From Yersinia proxima (GTDB lineage Bacteria; Pseudomonadota; Gammaproteobacteria; Enterobacterales; Enterobacteriaceae): a stretch of 64,000 bases of DNA. A model generated the notes under the pieces. That model searched no databases. It was not told the origin of the DNA and saw only the letters and a list, made by a program, of their open reading frames with translations. A program made the translations under genes and the position numbers. Location: NCBI RefSeq assembly GCF_902170785.1, contig NZ_CABHYG010000004.1, positions 682,001-746,000 on the forward strand. Reading direction: 5' to 3'. Shown piece after piece: positions 18,798 to 28,978 of the stretch; position 1 is the stretch's first letter; each line of letters begins with the position of its first letter.

Positions 18798-21338
18798 ATG
18801 ACCACCATGACGCAGCATCATTTTGCTTTACCGTCCAACCGGCGGGCTTTAAGGCTGGCTATTCAGTTAGCACTGGGGTTAACCACCTTGTCGGCTCCCG
18901 CCTGGGCTGAGGATTATTTCCATCCCGGTTCGTTAGAAATTAAAGACGCCAACTATGCGGCCATTGATCTCAGTGTGTTTTCGCAATCCGGCGCGCAGTT
19001 GCCCGGCACCTATCGGGTAGATATTTACCTCAACGGCCAGCAGATAGAGACGCGCGACGTCACCTTTATTGCTGATAACGGCAGCTTACTGGCCGAAATC
19101 ACCCCACAGCAACTGGCTGATTTAGGGGTGAAAGTGGCCGCCTTCCCAGCTTTGCAACAGCAGCCCGTGGATCTGCCACTGACACAATTGAGTGAATTTA
19201 TCCCAGCCGCCAGCAGCAGCTTTGATATTAATCACCAGCGGCTGGATTTAAGCATTCCACAGGCGGCGCTGAACAGTCAGGCGCGCGGCTATATTGACCC
19301 GAAACAGTGGGATCAAGGCATCCCCGCGCTGATGGTCAATTACAACCTGAGTGGTGCCAATAGCTGGCAGGATAGCCAGCCGGGCAGTAGCAGCAGCCAT
19401 TTCCTCAACCTGCGCAGCGGGCTGAACTGGGGGCCGTGGCGTTTGCGTAACTATTCCACTTACAGCCAGAACAGCAATGGTCAGGCACAGTGGAAAAATA
19501 TTACCAATACTTTACAGCGCGATATTCACGCCATCAAAGGCCAACTGACCCTCGGTGACAGCTACACCCCCGGCGAGATCCTGAACGGTGTGGCTTTCCG
19601 TGGTGCGCAGTTGTCATCTGATGACAGTATGTTGCCCGATAGCTTGCGCGGCTTTGCCCCGGTCATACGCGGCATTGCCGATAGCAACGCGCAGATCACC
19701 ATTCGTCAGAATAATAATGTGATTTACCAAACCTACGTGCCACCGGGGGCTTTCGCCATTGACGACTTGTACCCGACCTCTTCCAGTGGTGATTTAGAGG
19801 TCACCATCAAAGAGGCCGATGGCCGCGAGCGCAGCTTTAAGCAGGCGTTTGCTTCCGCGCCGATTATGCAGCGCGAGGGCAGCCTGAAATATTCCTTAAG
19901 CGCCGGTCAATACCGTGGCGGTGGCAACGGCAGCCCCACACCGCACTTTGCCCAGACCTCGCTGGCCTACGGCATGCCGTACGGCTTTACCCTGTATAAC
20001 GGCTTATTAATCTCAGCTGATTATCAGGCCGGCGCGCTGGGGGTGGGGATTGGTTTAGGCCGTATCGGTTCGGTATCCATGGATGTGACCCAAGCCAAAA
20101 CCAGCTTTGAAGATAGCACCACCCGTCAGGGGCAATCTTACCGGCTGCAATATGCCAAAAGTTTTACTGAAACCGGCACGAATTTCTCGCTCGGTAGCCA
20201 CCGCTACTCCACTGAGGGTTTTTATGATTTCAGTGAAGCTAACCAACTGACCGGCGTGGGCAGCATTAACTCGTTGGGGCGCAACAATAACAAGCGCAGC
20301 CGTACCCAGTTTCATATCAGTCAGTCACTGAATGATTTTGGCAGCCTGTATCTTTCCGCTTATCAGCAGGATTACTGGCAGCGAAAAGGCTACGAGCGCA
20401 ATGCCACACTGGGCTACAACATTTCTCTCTCTGGCATTAGCTATGGCCTAAATTACAGCTATAGCCAGACGCCGGGGCAGCAGCAAAATGATCAGCACGC
20501 CAGTCTGAGTGTCAATATTCCGTTGAGCAAATGGCTGCCCAATAGTTGGGCCAATTACAGTATTAACAGCAATAAAGGCGGGGCGACCAGTCAGCAGTTG
20601 GGGCTGAGTGGCAGTGCGCTCGATAATAATCTGAGCTACAACCTGCAACAAAGTCGCGCCAATCGCGGCGGCGGCAACAGCGGTAGCCTGAGCAGCAGTT
20701 ATAGCGCTAGTTACGGCCAGGTAAACGCCGGTTACAGCTACAGTGCGAACAGCCGTCAGTTGAACTATGGCCTGAGCGGCGGTGTGTTGGCGCACCCTTA
20801 CGGCGTCACCCTGTCACAATCCCAGAGCGATACCTTAGTATTAGTGCGCGCGCCCGGAGCTGGCGGTGTCGGCGTCGGCAGTGACCGCGGGGTGAAAACC
20901 GACTGGCGTGGCTATGCGGTGGTGCCCTATGCCACCCCTTATCGCCAGAACAACGTGGCGCTAGATACCCAAACGATGGGCGACAGTATCGATATGGATA
21001 TCACCAGCCAAAACGTGGTACCCACCCGCGGCGCGGTGGTGCTGGCTAACTTCCAGCCACGCCTCGGCAGCCGGGTGCTGGTTAACCTCAGTTATCAGGG
21101 TAAGCCGGTGCCGTTCGGTGCTATGGCCAGCTTGCAGGGTGAGGCAGCCGACAGCGCCAATAGCAGTATTGTCGGCGATGACGGCCAGGTGTATCTCAGC
21201 GGCGTGCCGGATAACGGCAATTTGCAGGTGCAATGGGGTAATCAGGACAAGCAGCAGTGTCGCGCGGCATTTAGCTTACCGGCAGCGGAAACTGATACCA
21301 CTTCGGCAGTACGCATATTAGATGCGGTGTGCCGGTAA
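18798..21338 (+). CDS. Outer-membrane fimbrial usher (FimD/PapC family)
   Basis: Forms the outer-membrane pore through which chaperone-bound subunits are assembled. At 846 residues it has the usual length. A signal peptide ends near residue 34 (LSAPAWA), followed by the N-terminal chaperone-binding domain (DYFHPGSLEI, VDIYLNGQQIE), the beta-barrel with the plug region around residues 250-340 (DDSMLPDSLRGFAPVIRG is the conserved usher motif), and C-terminal domains ending in a cysteine-bearing segment (KQQCRAAFSL). Two starts are possible, 18798 and 18807. A short serine/glycine/tyrosine-rich tract near residues 620-660 belongs to the barrel strands. Confidence 0.95.
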   Translation: MTTMTQHHFALPSNRRALRLAIQLALGLTTLSAPAWAEDYFHPGSLEIKDANYAAIDLSVFSQSGAQLPGTYRVDIYLNGQQIETRDVTFIADNGSLLAEITPQQLADLGVKVAAFPALQQQPVDLPLTQLSEFIPAASSSFDINHQRLDLSIPQAALNSQARGYIDPKQWDQGIPALMVNYNLSGANSWQDSQPGSSSSHFLNLRSGLNWGPWRLRNYSTYSQNSNGQAQWKNITNTLQRDIHAIKGQLTLGDSYTPGEILNGVAFRGAQLSSDDSMLPDSLRGFAPVIRGIADSNAQITIRQNNNVIYQTYVPPGAFAIDDLYPTSSSGDLEVTIKEADGRERSFKQAFASAPIMQREGSLKYSLSAGQYRGGGNGSPTPHFAQTSLAYGMPYGFTLYNGLLISADYQAGALGVGIGLGRIGSVSMDVTQAKTSFEDSTTRQGQSYRLQYAKSFTETGTNFSLGSHRYSTEGFYDFSEANQLTGVGSINSLGRNNNKRSRTQFHISQSLNDFGSLYLSAYQQDYWQRKGYERNATLGYNISLSGISYGLNYSYSQTPGQQQNDQHASLSVNIPLSKWLPNSWANYSINSNKGGATSQQLGLSGSALDNNLSYNLQQSRANRGGGNSGSLSSSYSASYGQVNAGYSYSANSRQLNYGLSGGVLAHPYGVTLSQSQSDTLVLVRAPGAGGVGVGSDRGVKTDWRGYAVVPYATPYRQNNVALDTQTMGDSIDMDITSQNVVPTRGAVVLANFQPRLGSRVLVNLSYQGKPVPFGAMASLQGEAADSANSSIVGDDGQVYLSGVPDNGNLQVQWGNQDKQQCRAAFSLPAAETDTTSAVRILDAVCR

Positions 21339-21410
21339 ATAAACTTAGGGTTGCGGGTTAGATTTTACTAGCCCGTGGCTCATAGACTCAACTACGCAAA
21401 CAAGAATATT

Positions 21411-22418
21411 ATGATTTATTTAAATTCAAAACTTTATAAATTAATTAAAAGCCGTCGTTTTATCTGGATATTTTCAATAGTTGTTATATTTTATTTATTT
21501 GTAACAAAAACAGCTTACGCTGACACAAAATGTGATTTAATTTCCACTAACAGTGGCAAAGCATTCGATCTTAATACGGTGCGCCACCCTAAAGGAGATT
21601 ATATAGAGTTTTTACTTGAATATAATTCAGTAGAATTCAGATGCGACTCTGCTGATGTGTATTTTAAAGTTACAACATCAAGTTCCAGCAGCCAGGTCAT
21701 TGACCGTCAACTAATAACCAGTATACCAGGCGTAAAAGTAGCTCTTAAAGAAGACCAATTATTCCCCACTTGTAAAGTAGATAGCAGAAGCGATACAGAT
21801 ATTATTTTTAGATGCATTAATAGTTCGGCATACTTACCCATACATGGGATGCTCGCCATACAATTAATAAAGGAAGGCAACATCTCTGTTAATAAAGAAA
21901 TAGATGAAGAATTTCAAGTTACAATAGATTACTACTCTTATGGAGAATATCCAAAAAGTATTATTGGACATAATATTGCAAGTATTAAAGGTAAAATTCA
22001 AACATATGGCTGTAGTTTAAATATCAATAATATAAACTTTGACTTAGGCGAACAGCAACTAAGAAACTCTACTAATACTGGACCTGTAGGTAATGGAAAA
22101 ACACAAAAGATAGCTTTAACTTGCGATCCCACGACCAAATACTCTCTTCAAGTTGATGGTGATGCCGAGCCAGGCCATCAGGGCGTACTTAAATTATCCC
22201 CAGGCTCAAGTGCCACTGGGATAGGAGTGCAACTGCTTGTTGGTAAAAATCAAGACCCGGTAGAATTTGGTAAAAATAAACAAATGGGCATCGCCGCCAG
22301 TAGCGGTACTAACATACAGGAAGAAATCGATATCACCGCTCGCTATTATCAAACCGAAAACAAGGCTACCCCCGGCACTGCTAATGCCACAGCCACCTTT
22401 ACCATGACATATCAATAG
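21411..22418 (+). CDS. Putative two-domain fimbrial tip adhesin
   Basis: A 335-residue exported protein: long basic signal peptide (about 1-39, ending FVTKTAYA), a cysteine-containing N-terminal domain (about 40-200) without a family I recognise, and a C-terminal pilin domain starting around GCSLNINNINFDLG and ending ATFTMTYQ, the usual donor-strand end of fimbrial subunits. Position after the usher fits a tip adhesin. The GTG at 21375 is an alternative start; ATG 21411 places the signal peptide better, although both have weak ribosome-binding sites. The gene is clearly AT-rich relative to its neighbours. It is paralogous to the product of 23108-24124 in the C-terminal half. Confidence 0.8.
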   Translation: MIYLNSKLYKLIKSRRFIWIFSIVVIFYLFVTKTAYADTKCDLISTNSGKAFDLNTVRHPKGDYIEFLLEYNSVEFRCDSADVYFKVTTSSSSSQVIDRQLITSIPGVKVALKEDQLFPTCKVDSRSDTDIIFRCINSSAYLPIHGMLAIQLIKEGNISVNKEIDEEFQVTIDYYSYGEYPKSIIGHNIASIKGKIQTYGCSLNINNINFDLGEQQLRNSTNTGPVGNGKTQKIALTCDPTTKYSLQVDGDAEPGHQGVLKLSPGSSATGIGVQLLVGKNQDPVEFGKNKQMGIAASSGTNIQEEIDITARYYQTENKATPGTANATATFTMTYQ

Positions 22419-22431
22419 AAAAGCACGTTGC

Positions 22432-22459
22432 GGCGGCAGTGAGTTAATTCACTGCCGCC
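22432..22459. terminator. Strong hairpin after the first adhesin gene
   Basis: GGCGGCAGTGA (22432-22442) and TCACTGCCGCC (22449-22459) form a perfect 11-bp stem with a 6-base loop, 13 bases after the stop codon. No T run follows, but a second palindrome CAGCGGCCGCTG begins soon after. It may end or process the first fimbrial transcript. The remaining 180 bases before 22642 are AT-rich and hold no other gene I can see. Confidence 0.5.
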
Positions 22460-22641
22460 ACAGCGGCCGCTGCTGTCAATAGCCAGAATGGCTTTTTCCC
22501 AAAAAGTCATAAACCACAGCTATTTTATCCAACTTATACTTTCTCTGACCGCAGCTTAATTCCACGATTTGAATATTCCGTTTAAAAATATAACTGTTAG
22601 ATTAGCGGGCAATAATCAACATTATCCCAAGAGAATTTTTT

Positions 22642-23118
22642 ATGTGGTGGTTTAAACCGCTATTATTGATAGCCTGCTTAAGCGGCGCGGTGCATTCCAC
22701 CCAGGCGAGTCTATTAAGCAGCACAGACAATCTACTATTGCTGACTATTAAACAGCGGATTAGCCAATTCTACCACGCGGTTGAACTGCCTAATACTCTG
22801 GCTAATGCCTATAAAACGCTGACCTTTTCCCGCCACGGCAATCAATTACAGATCACTAATCCCAGCCCGTATCACATCTCTTTTCATAACCTGAAAATCG
22901 GCGGTAACGAAATTAAAAACATCACCATGATTGCGGCCAAAAGTACACTCACGTTGCCGCTACCCAGCACCCCTTCTGGTTCGGTAAGCTGGCAGGCCAT
23001 TAGTGACTTCGGCGGTATTTCCCCGGTGGCAACAGCCATTATTGTGGATAACGCTAATCTGAGCGATAAATTAGCCGCTGCGCATACACCACTGAGCAGA
23101 ATAGAAGATGATGATTAA
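22642..23118 (+). pseudogene. Fimbrial chaperone paralogue lacking Ig domain 1
   Basis: The 158-residue frame is open but truncated in design. Its signal peptide (MWWFKPLLLIACLSGAVHSTQA) resembles that of the chaperone at 18111 (MPWLKSLFFIACLTGVMQSAQA), and its residues ~30-140 align with the other protein's second half (NAYKTLTFSRHGNQLQITNPSPYHIS against DAYKALRFAHQGKQLQVSNPTAYHVS, shown in parts). About 95 residues of domain 1 are missing, the anchoring arginine is gone and the RIKLFYRP segment reads RISQFYHA. Classical chaperone activity is therefore unlikely. AAGAGAA precedes the ATG. It overlaps the next gene by 11 bases. Confidence 0.75.
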
Positions 23119-24124
23119 TTTAATACTTAACCGAATTAAAACCCGAAAATATTCTGTTGCTGCCCCGCTAATTTTATTATTAGCGGGCCTATATGGGTTT
23201 ATACCTGCTACCAGTTATGCCGATGTTCAATGTGATGTATTTAGTCCCGGAGATATAAGAATCAACCCGGTTACCATTTATAATAGCGACCCCCTCACTA
23301 CGGAAAGGCAGCTATATGCGCGTGGCAGTCGCATGAATTGCACCTTTACCCAGCAGCAAGAAAGAATGGGGAAATTAATTTTTGAACTGGATCCAGCCGC
23401 CGCCAGTAATACCACTTATCCTGAAGCATTTAATACTAATCTGGCTGGCGTAGGTCTTAAATTTGCGATTACTGGCAACCCGGCATGTGCAATAGAGGAT
23501 AGAACCAAAATAGCCTGTAATATTAAACTCAAAGATCAAGTAGTGCATTTTGTTATCCTCAGGCTGTTTTTTAAAACTGATCTCCAGCAAGAATTTGGCA
23601 CCATTAACATTCCTCAAGGCAATATCAAGTATTATCTGGAAGAGGATGGCCCGGCCACAGCCAAAGATCTGCCCGGCATACTGGGTGCAGCCACAGGGGT
23701 GATAAACAAAAATGGTTGTATGCTAAAGACGCTCAACCTCGATTTTGATTTAGGCAAACATCAGCAAAATAGCTTTAAGGGCATCGGCAGCACCGGGCGG
23801 GAAATAACCCAGTCGATTATTTTATCCTGTAACCCGAAAACCAAATATTTCCTTAGCGTTAACGGTGACGATGCCGGTGCGCTGGGGGTGATTAAACTCA
23901 GTCAGGCTCTCGGCATGGCCAGCGGCATTGGGGTACAGTTGCTAACAGCAAAAGATAATCAGCCAATAATATTAACGGCGACCAAAGAAATGGGCACCTC
24001 GGCTGACGGTAACAAGGATTCAGAACAAACCATTGGTATTACCGCGCGCTATTATCAAACCGACACAAAAGTCACCCCCGGCAGCGCCGATGCCAGTGCC
24101 ACCTTTATCATGACTTATGAGTAG
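23108..24124 (+). CDS. Second putative fimbrial adhesin or minor subunit
   Basis: A 338-residue exported protein: signal peptide about 1-38 (ending PATSYA), cysteine-bearing N-terminal domain (DVQCDVFSP, MNCTFTQQ, NPACAIED, IACNIK), and a C-terminal pilin domain from NGCMLKTLNLDFDLG to ATFIMTYE. The last 130 residues resemble the adhesin at 21411 (ITARYYQT, GIGVQLL shared), while the N-terminal domains differ, as expected for adhesins with diverged receptors. It overlaps the chaperone relic (ATGATGATTAA). No usher accompanies this pair, so assembly would depend on the first operon. Confidence 0.78.
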   Translation: MMINLILNRIKTRKYSVAAPLILLLAGLYGFIPATSYADVQCDVFSPGDIRINPVTIYNSDPLTTERQLYARGSRMNCTFTQQQERMGKLIFELDPAAASNTTYPEAFNTNLAGVGLKFAITGNPACAIEDRTKIACNIKLKDQVVHFVILRLFFKTDLQQEFGTINIPQGNIKYYLEEDGPATAKDLPGILGAATGVINKNGCMLKTLNLDFDLGKHQQNSFKGIGSTGREITQSIILSCNPKTKYFLSVNGDDAGALGVIKLSQALGMASGIGVQLLTAKDNQPIILTATKEMGTSADGNKDSEQTIGITARYYQTDTKVTPGSADASATFIMTYE

Positions 24125-24155
24125 CAATATGGGGACAGGAACAGGTTTAGATTGT

Positions 24156-24316
24156 CGTTCTGTTATCACCTTACCTCTGCGGCCTCAACCGAGCAGGAGG
24201 GCAAACGATACGTGCGAAAGCGCGGGATTTCACAAGGGAGCCGCTGCCTCCTTTGGCGGTTGGTTCATCGGAGGCTAAGTTAGCTCGGTGCTCTAACGAC
24301 CGAACCGGATCACTTA
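24156..24316 (-). repeat. Short inverted copy of the hairpin element, right flank of the fimbrial cluster
   Basis: The complement of this stretch aligns with 16376-16500 joined to 17001-17059; the join lies exactly at the GCTTGCCC repeat of the left copy. Together the two copies bracket the fimbrial genes as inverted repeats about 7.1 kb apart. No gene is seen in 24125-24500 apart from this element and the mdtA promoter region. Confidence 0.7.
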
Positions 24317-24388
24317 ATCAATCAACTAAAACAATTTTAAATGTCAGAATTGTAAACTCCACTCCCCAACCCCTGACAATACTTTCAT

Positions 24389-24406
24389 ATTTCCTCCATT
24401 TTTATC
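24389..24406 (+). promoter_or_regulatory. Candidate BaeR box upstream of mdtA
   Basis: ATTTCCTCCAT matches 9 of 11 bases of the first part of the E. coli BaeR consensus TTTTTCTCCAT; the second part matches poorly. It lies about 95 bases before the mdtA start, where BaeR activates mdtABC in E. coli. Match made by eye. Confidence 0.4.
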
Positions 24407-24500
24407 CGGTAAATCCCCGCTAAACTAGTAACATATCAAAATTCTCATTTTTGCACCTGCGTGCACATAAACAGATCAATAAAAGGGATTCTCCGCCATT

Positions 24501-25835
24501 ATGAAAGCTCAATCCAAACGCACTTCCCGGTTACTGATGTTATTGGGGGTAGTGGTGGCGATTATTGTTGCTGTGTTTGTCTGGCGTCATTTCAGTGCAG
24601 CCCCGCAGAGCAGTGCGCCCGGCGCACAACAGGCCGCGAGTGGCAGCAGTCCCACCCGCGCTGGGGGGCGGCGTAATATGCCGATGTCCCCAGTACAAGC
24701 TGCCACGGCGACCGAACAAGCGGTGCCACGTTATCTCACCGGTTTAGGCACGGTGATTGCCGCCAACACCGTGACAGTCACCAGTAGGGTTGACGGTCAG
24801 CTGATGGCTATCCACTTTACCGAAGGCCAACAGGTCAATGCTGGCGACTTACTGGTCGAAATTGACCCGCGCCCATATGAAGTCCAACTGACTCAAGCTC
24901 AGGGGCAGCTCGCGAAAGATCAAGCCACACTGGATAACGCGCGCCGCGATTTAGCCCGCTACCAGAAATTGGCGAAAACTGGCCTGATTTCACAACAGGA
25001 TCTGGATACCCAAACCTCATTAGTGCGCCAAAGCGAAGGCAGTGTAAAAGCTGACCAAGGGGCTATCGATAGCGCCAAACTGCAATTGACTTATAGCCGC
25101 ATTACCGCGCCTATTTCCGGTAAAGTCGGGCTAAAACAAGTGGATGTCGGCAACTACATTACCAGCGGCACCGCCACTCCGATTGTGGTTATCACTCAAA
25201 CACATCCGGTTGATGTGGTCTTTACCCTGCCGGAAAGTGATATTCCTGCCATTATGCAAGCGCAGAAAAATGCGGCAAAAAATAATACGACTGTCCCGGT
25301 TGAAGCCTGGGATCGCACCAATAAGCAAATGTTGGCACAGGGCTATCTGCTCAGTATTGATAACCAGATTGATACCACCACAGGCACCATTAAGCTAAAA
25401 GCCCGCTTTGCCAATGAAGATGACGTGCTGTTCCCGAATCAATTTGTCAACGCGCGTATCAAAGTGGATTTACTGCAAAACGCCGTGGTAGTTCCAACCG
25501 CTGCGGTACAGATGGGCAACGAAGGCAGCTTCGTCTGGACATTAAATGACGAGAACAAAGTCAGTAAGCACTTGGTTACTACCGGAATTCAGGATAGTAA
25601 ACAAGTGGTTATCAGCGCCGGACTGGATGCCGGTCAGCGCGTAGTCACTGACGGTATTGATCGCCTGACTGAAGGTTTACAAGTTGAAGTGGTGACGCCG
25701 CGCTCAGCGGATACCACGCCAACCGATGCAGTAGAAAAGCCTGCTACGACTGAGAAAGGCACACACCGTCGGGGCGGAAAACCAGCGACGGACGCATCGG
25801 TGGGCAGTACCACCACTGCGGCGGAGAAATCCTGA
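24501..25835 (+). CDS. mdtA: Multidrug efflux membrane-fusion protein MdtA
   Basis: Periplasmic adaptor linking the MdtB/MdtC pump to an outer-membrane channel (TolC in E. coli). The 444-residue protein has an N-terminal membrane anchor (about 9-30), a Pro/Ser/Gly-rich linker, a lipoyl/hairpin region with [21 protein letters not shown] (shown in part by [12 protein letters not shown]), a coiled-coil hairpin (about 130-190), and a beta-barrel domain with [13 protein letters not shown]. It is collinear with E. coli MdtA (415 aa) but has a longer Thr/Pro-rich C-terminal tail. The stop overlaps the mdtB start (TGATG). Confidence 0.96.
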   Translation: MKAQSKRTSRLLMLLGVVVAIIVAVFVWRHFSAAPQSSAPGAQQAASGSSPTRAGGRRNMPMSPVQAATATEQAVPRYLTGLGTVIAANTVTVTSRVDGQLMAIHFTEGQQVNAGDLLVEIDPRPYEVQLTQAQGQLAKDQATLDNARRDLARYQKLAKTGLISQQDLDTQTSLVRQSEGSVKADQGAIDSAKLQLTYSRITAPISGKVGLKQVDVGNYITSGTATPIVVITQTHPVDVVFTLPESDIPAIMQAQKNAAKNNTTVPVEAWDRTNKQMLAQGYLLSIDNQIDTTTGTIKLKARFANEDDVLFPNQFVNARIKVDLLQNAVVVPTAAVQMGNEGSFVWTLNDENKVSKHLVTTGIQDSKQVVISAGLDAGQRVVTDGIDRLTEGLQVEVVTPRSADTTPTDAVEKPATTEKGTHRRGGKPATDASVGSTTTAAEKS

Positions 25836-28800
25836 TGCAAGTGATGCCTCCAACGCCGGGCGGCGGGCCATCACGGCTATTTATCCTGCGCCCTGTCGCC
25901 ACCACCTTATTTATGGTCGCCATTTTGCTGGCGGGGATTATCGGTTATCGCGCCTTGCCGGTTTCCGCCCTGCCGGAGGTGGATTACCCAACCATTCAGG
26001 TGGTGACACTCTATCCCGGTGCGAGTCCGGATGTGGTGACCTCCTCCATTACCGCACCACTCGAGCGCCAGTTTGGTCAGATGTCTGGCTTGAAACAGAT
26101 GGCGTCACAAAGCTCTGGGGGCGCGTCGGTTATCACCTTGCAATTCCAGCTCACTTTGCCGCTGGATGTGGCCGAGCAGGAAGTGCAGGCGGCGATTAAC
26201 TCCGCCACTAACTTGCTGCCAAATGATCTGCCCTACCCACCGATTTACAGTAAGGTGAATCCGGCGGATCCACCGATTCTGACGCTGGCCGTCACCTCCA
26301 CCGCCATCCCGATGACACAAGTGGAAGACATGGTGGAAACCCGCATTGCGCAAAAGATCTCGCAAGTCACCGGCGTCGGTCTGGTCACCATTTCAGGTGG
26401 GCAGCGCCCTGCCGTGCGGGTTAAATTGAATGCCCCGGCGGTAGCTGCTTTGGGGCTGGACAGTGAAACCATTCGTACTGCCATCAGCAATGCCAACGTC
26501 AACTCGGCCAAAGGTAGCCTGGATGGGCCAACCCGTTCGGTAACCTTATCCGCCAACGACCAGATGAAGTCGGCTGAGGATTACCGCGACCTAATTGTTG
26601 CTTACCAAAACGGCGCGCCAGTCCGCTTGCAAGATGTCGCCACCATCGAGCAGGGCGCAGAAAATAACAAACTGGCGGCCTGGGCCAATAACCAGCAGGC
26701 CATTGTGCTGAATATCCAGCGCCAGCCGGGGGTCAATGTGATCGCTACCGCCGACAGTATTCGCGAAATGCTGCCGGAGCTGATCAAAAGTCTGCCTAAA
26801 TCGGTTGATGTCAAAATACTGACCGACCGCACCACCACTATCCGCGCCTCGGTCAATGATGTGCAGTTCGAGTTACTGCTGGCCATTGTGTTAGTGGTGA
26901 TGGTGATTTACCTGTTCCTGCGTAATGCGGCGGCCACCATTATCCCCAGTATTGCCGTGCCGTTGTCATTGATCGGGACGTTCGCCGCGATGTATTTCCT
27001 CGGTTTCTCAATCAACAACCTGACATTAATGGCGCTGACTATTGCCACCGGCTTTGTGGTCGATGACGCCATTGTGGTGATTGAAAATATCTCGCGCTAT
27101 ATCGAAAAAGGCGAAAAACCGCTGGATGCCGCGCTGAAAGGGGCTGGTGAGATTGGCTTTACCATTATTTCACTGACGTTCTCATTGATTGCCGTATTGA
27201 TTCCGCTGCTGTTTATGGGTGATATCGTCGGCCGCCTGTTCCGTGAGTTTGCGGTGACATTGGCAGTGGCAATCCTGATTTCAGCCGTGGTGTCCCTGAC
27301 ACTGACGCCAATGATGTGCGCACGCATGCTCAGTTATGAGTCACTGCGCAAGCAAAACCGCTTGTCACGCGCCAGTGAGAAGTTTTTTGACTGGGTGATT
27401 GCTCATTATGCGGTGGCACTGAAAAAAGTTCTTAAGCACCAATGGATTACTTTGGGTGTCGCGCTGAGCACCTTAGTACTGACAGTCTTGCTTTACCTGA
27501 TGATGCCGAAAGGATTTTTCCCATTACAGGACAATGGATTGATTCAAGGTACGCTGGAAGCGCCACAATCGGTTTCGTTCAGTAATATGGCGGAGCGCCA
27601 GCAGCAAGTGGCCGCTATCATCCTGAAAGATCCGGACGTCGAAAGCCTGACCTCATTTGTCGGGGTGGATGGCACCAACGCCACACTGAACAATGGCCGG
27701 TTGCAGATTAACCTTAAACCATTGGAGAGCAGAAAGGATCGCATCCCAGAAATCATCACCCGCCTGCAACAGAGTGTATCCGGCGTTCCGGGCATTAAGC
27801 TCTATTTGCAGCCGGTGCAAGATTTGACTATCGATACCCAACTGAGCCGCACCCAATATCAGTTCACCCTGCAAGCCACCTCATTGGAGGAGCTGAGTAC
27901 CTGGGTGCCGAAACTGGTCAGTGAATTGCAACAACAAGCGCCATTCCAGGATGTGACCAGCGACTGGCAGGATCAGGGGCTAGTGGCATTTGTGAATGTC
28001 GACCGAGACAGCGCCAGCCGTCTGGGGATCACTATGGCAGCCATCGACAGCGCGTTGTATAACGCATTTGGTCAGCGGCTAATTTCCACCATTTATACCC
28101 AAGCCAACCAGTATCGGGTGGTGTTGGAGCATGACGTCAAAGCTACGCCGGGGCTGGCGGCCTTCAATGATATCCGCCTGACCGGCAGCGACGGCAAAGG
28201 CGTGCCATTGAGCAGTATTGCTACCATCGAAGAACGCTTCGGGCCGCTTTCTATCAACCATTTGAATCAGTTCCCGTCAGCCACCATCTCATTCAATTTG
28301 GCACCGGGCTATTCTCTGGGTGAGGCGGTGGAAGCCGTGACACAAGCAGAGCAGACCATTCAACTGCCGGCTGACATTACAACGCGTTTCCAAGGCTCGA
28401 CGCTGGCGTTTCAGGCCGCACTCGGTAGCACGCTATGGCTGATTATTGCCGCTATTGTGGCGATGTATATTGTGCTCGGCGTGTTGTATGAGAGTTTCAT
28501 TCACCCGGTCACTATCTTATCAACGCTACCGACCGCCGGTGTCGGCGCGTTATTGGCTCTGATGTTGACCGGCCATGAACTGGATGTGATCGCCATTATC
28601 GGGATCATTCTGCTTATTGGGATCGTGAAGAAAAACGCCATCATGATGATCGACTTTGCGCTGGCCGCCGAGCGCGATCAGGGTATGACCCCATATGACG
28701 CAATTTATCAGGCCTGCTTATTGCGTTTCCGCCCAATTCTGATGACCACCCTGGCCGCACTGTTTGGCGCATTGCCGCTGATGCTCAGTACCGGAGCCGG

Positions 28801-28978
28801 TGCCGAACTGCGCCAGCCGCTCGGGGTGTGTATGGTCGGTGGGCTGATTGTCAGTCAGATACTGACTCTGTTTACCACACCGGTTATCTATCTGTTGTTC
28901 GATAAACTGGCACGCAATACCCATAATCATCAGGATATTGATACACCAGCATTGCCGAATGGACGGGAACAGCCGTGA
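25835..28978 (+). CDS. mdtB: RND multidrug efflux pump subunit MdtB
   Basis: Proton-driven inner-membrane pump subunit; in E. coli an MdtB2-MdtC heterotrimer exports bile salts, novobiocin and other compounds. The 1047-residue protein has twelve expected membrane segments, two large periplasmic loops, and the RND signature [14 protein letters not shown] with the paired aspartates for proton relay. The N-terminus [20 protein letters not shown] (20 residues) matches E. coli MdtB. It overlaps mdtA by one base and mdtC by four (GTGA). Confidence 0.97.
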   Translation: MQVMPPTPGGGPSRLFILRPVATTLFMVAILLAGIIGYRALPVSALPEVDYPTIQVVTLYPGASPDVVTSSITAPLERQFGQMSGLKQMASQSSGGASVITLQFQLTLPLDVAEQEVQAAINSATNLLPNDLPYPPIYSKVNPADPPILTLAVTSTAIPMTQVEDMVETRIAQKISQVTGVGLVTISGGQRPAVRVKLNAPAVAALGLDSETIRTAISNANVNSAKGSLDGPTRSVTLSANDQMKSAEDYRDLIVAYQNGAPVRLQDVATIEQGAENNKLAAWANNQQAIVLNIQRQPGVNVIATADSIREMLPELIKSLPKSVDVKILTDRTTTIRASVNDVQFELLLAIVLVVMVIYLFLRNAAATIIPSIAVPLSLIGTFAAMYFLGFSINNLTLMALTIATGFVVDDAIVVIENISRYIEKGEKPLDAALKGAGEIGFTIISLTFSLIAVLIPLLFMGDIVGRLFREFAVTLAVAILISAVVSLTLTPMMCARMLSYESLRKQNRLSRASEKFFDWVIAHYAVALKKVLKHQWITLGVALSTLVLTVLLYLMMPKGFFPLQDNGLIQGTLEAPQSVSFSNMAERQQQVAAIILKDPDVESLTSFVGVDGTNATLNNGRLQINLKPLESRKDRIPEIITRLQQSVSGVPGIKLYLQPVQDLTIDTQLSRTQYQFTLQATSLEELSTWVPKLVSELQQQAPFQDVTSDWQDQGLVAFVNVDRDSASRLGITMAAIDSALYNAFGQRLISTIYTQANQYRVVLEHDVKATPGLAAFNDIRLTGSDGKGVPLSSIATIEERFGPLSINHLNQFPSATISFNLAPGYSLGEAVEAVTQAEQTIQLPADITTRFQGSTLAFQAALGSTLWLIIAAIVAMYIVLGVLYESFIHPVTILSTLPTAGVGALLALMLTGHELDVIAIIGIILLIGIVKKNAIMMIDFALAAERDQGMTPYDAIYQACLLRFRPILMTTLAALFGALPLMLSTGAGAELRQPLGVCMVGGLIVSQILTLFTTPVIYLLFDKLARNTHNHQDIDTPALPNGREQP

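Noticed and set aside
16376-24316. Invertible promoter (FimB/FimE-type switch) for the fimbrial operon
   Set aside because: No short inverted repeats flank the pilin promoter, and no recombinase gene is present; only the large outer elements are inverted.
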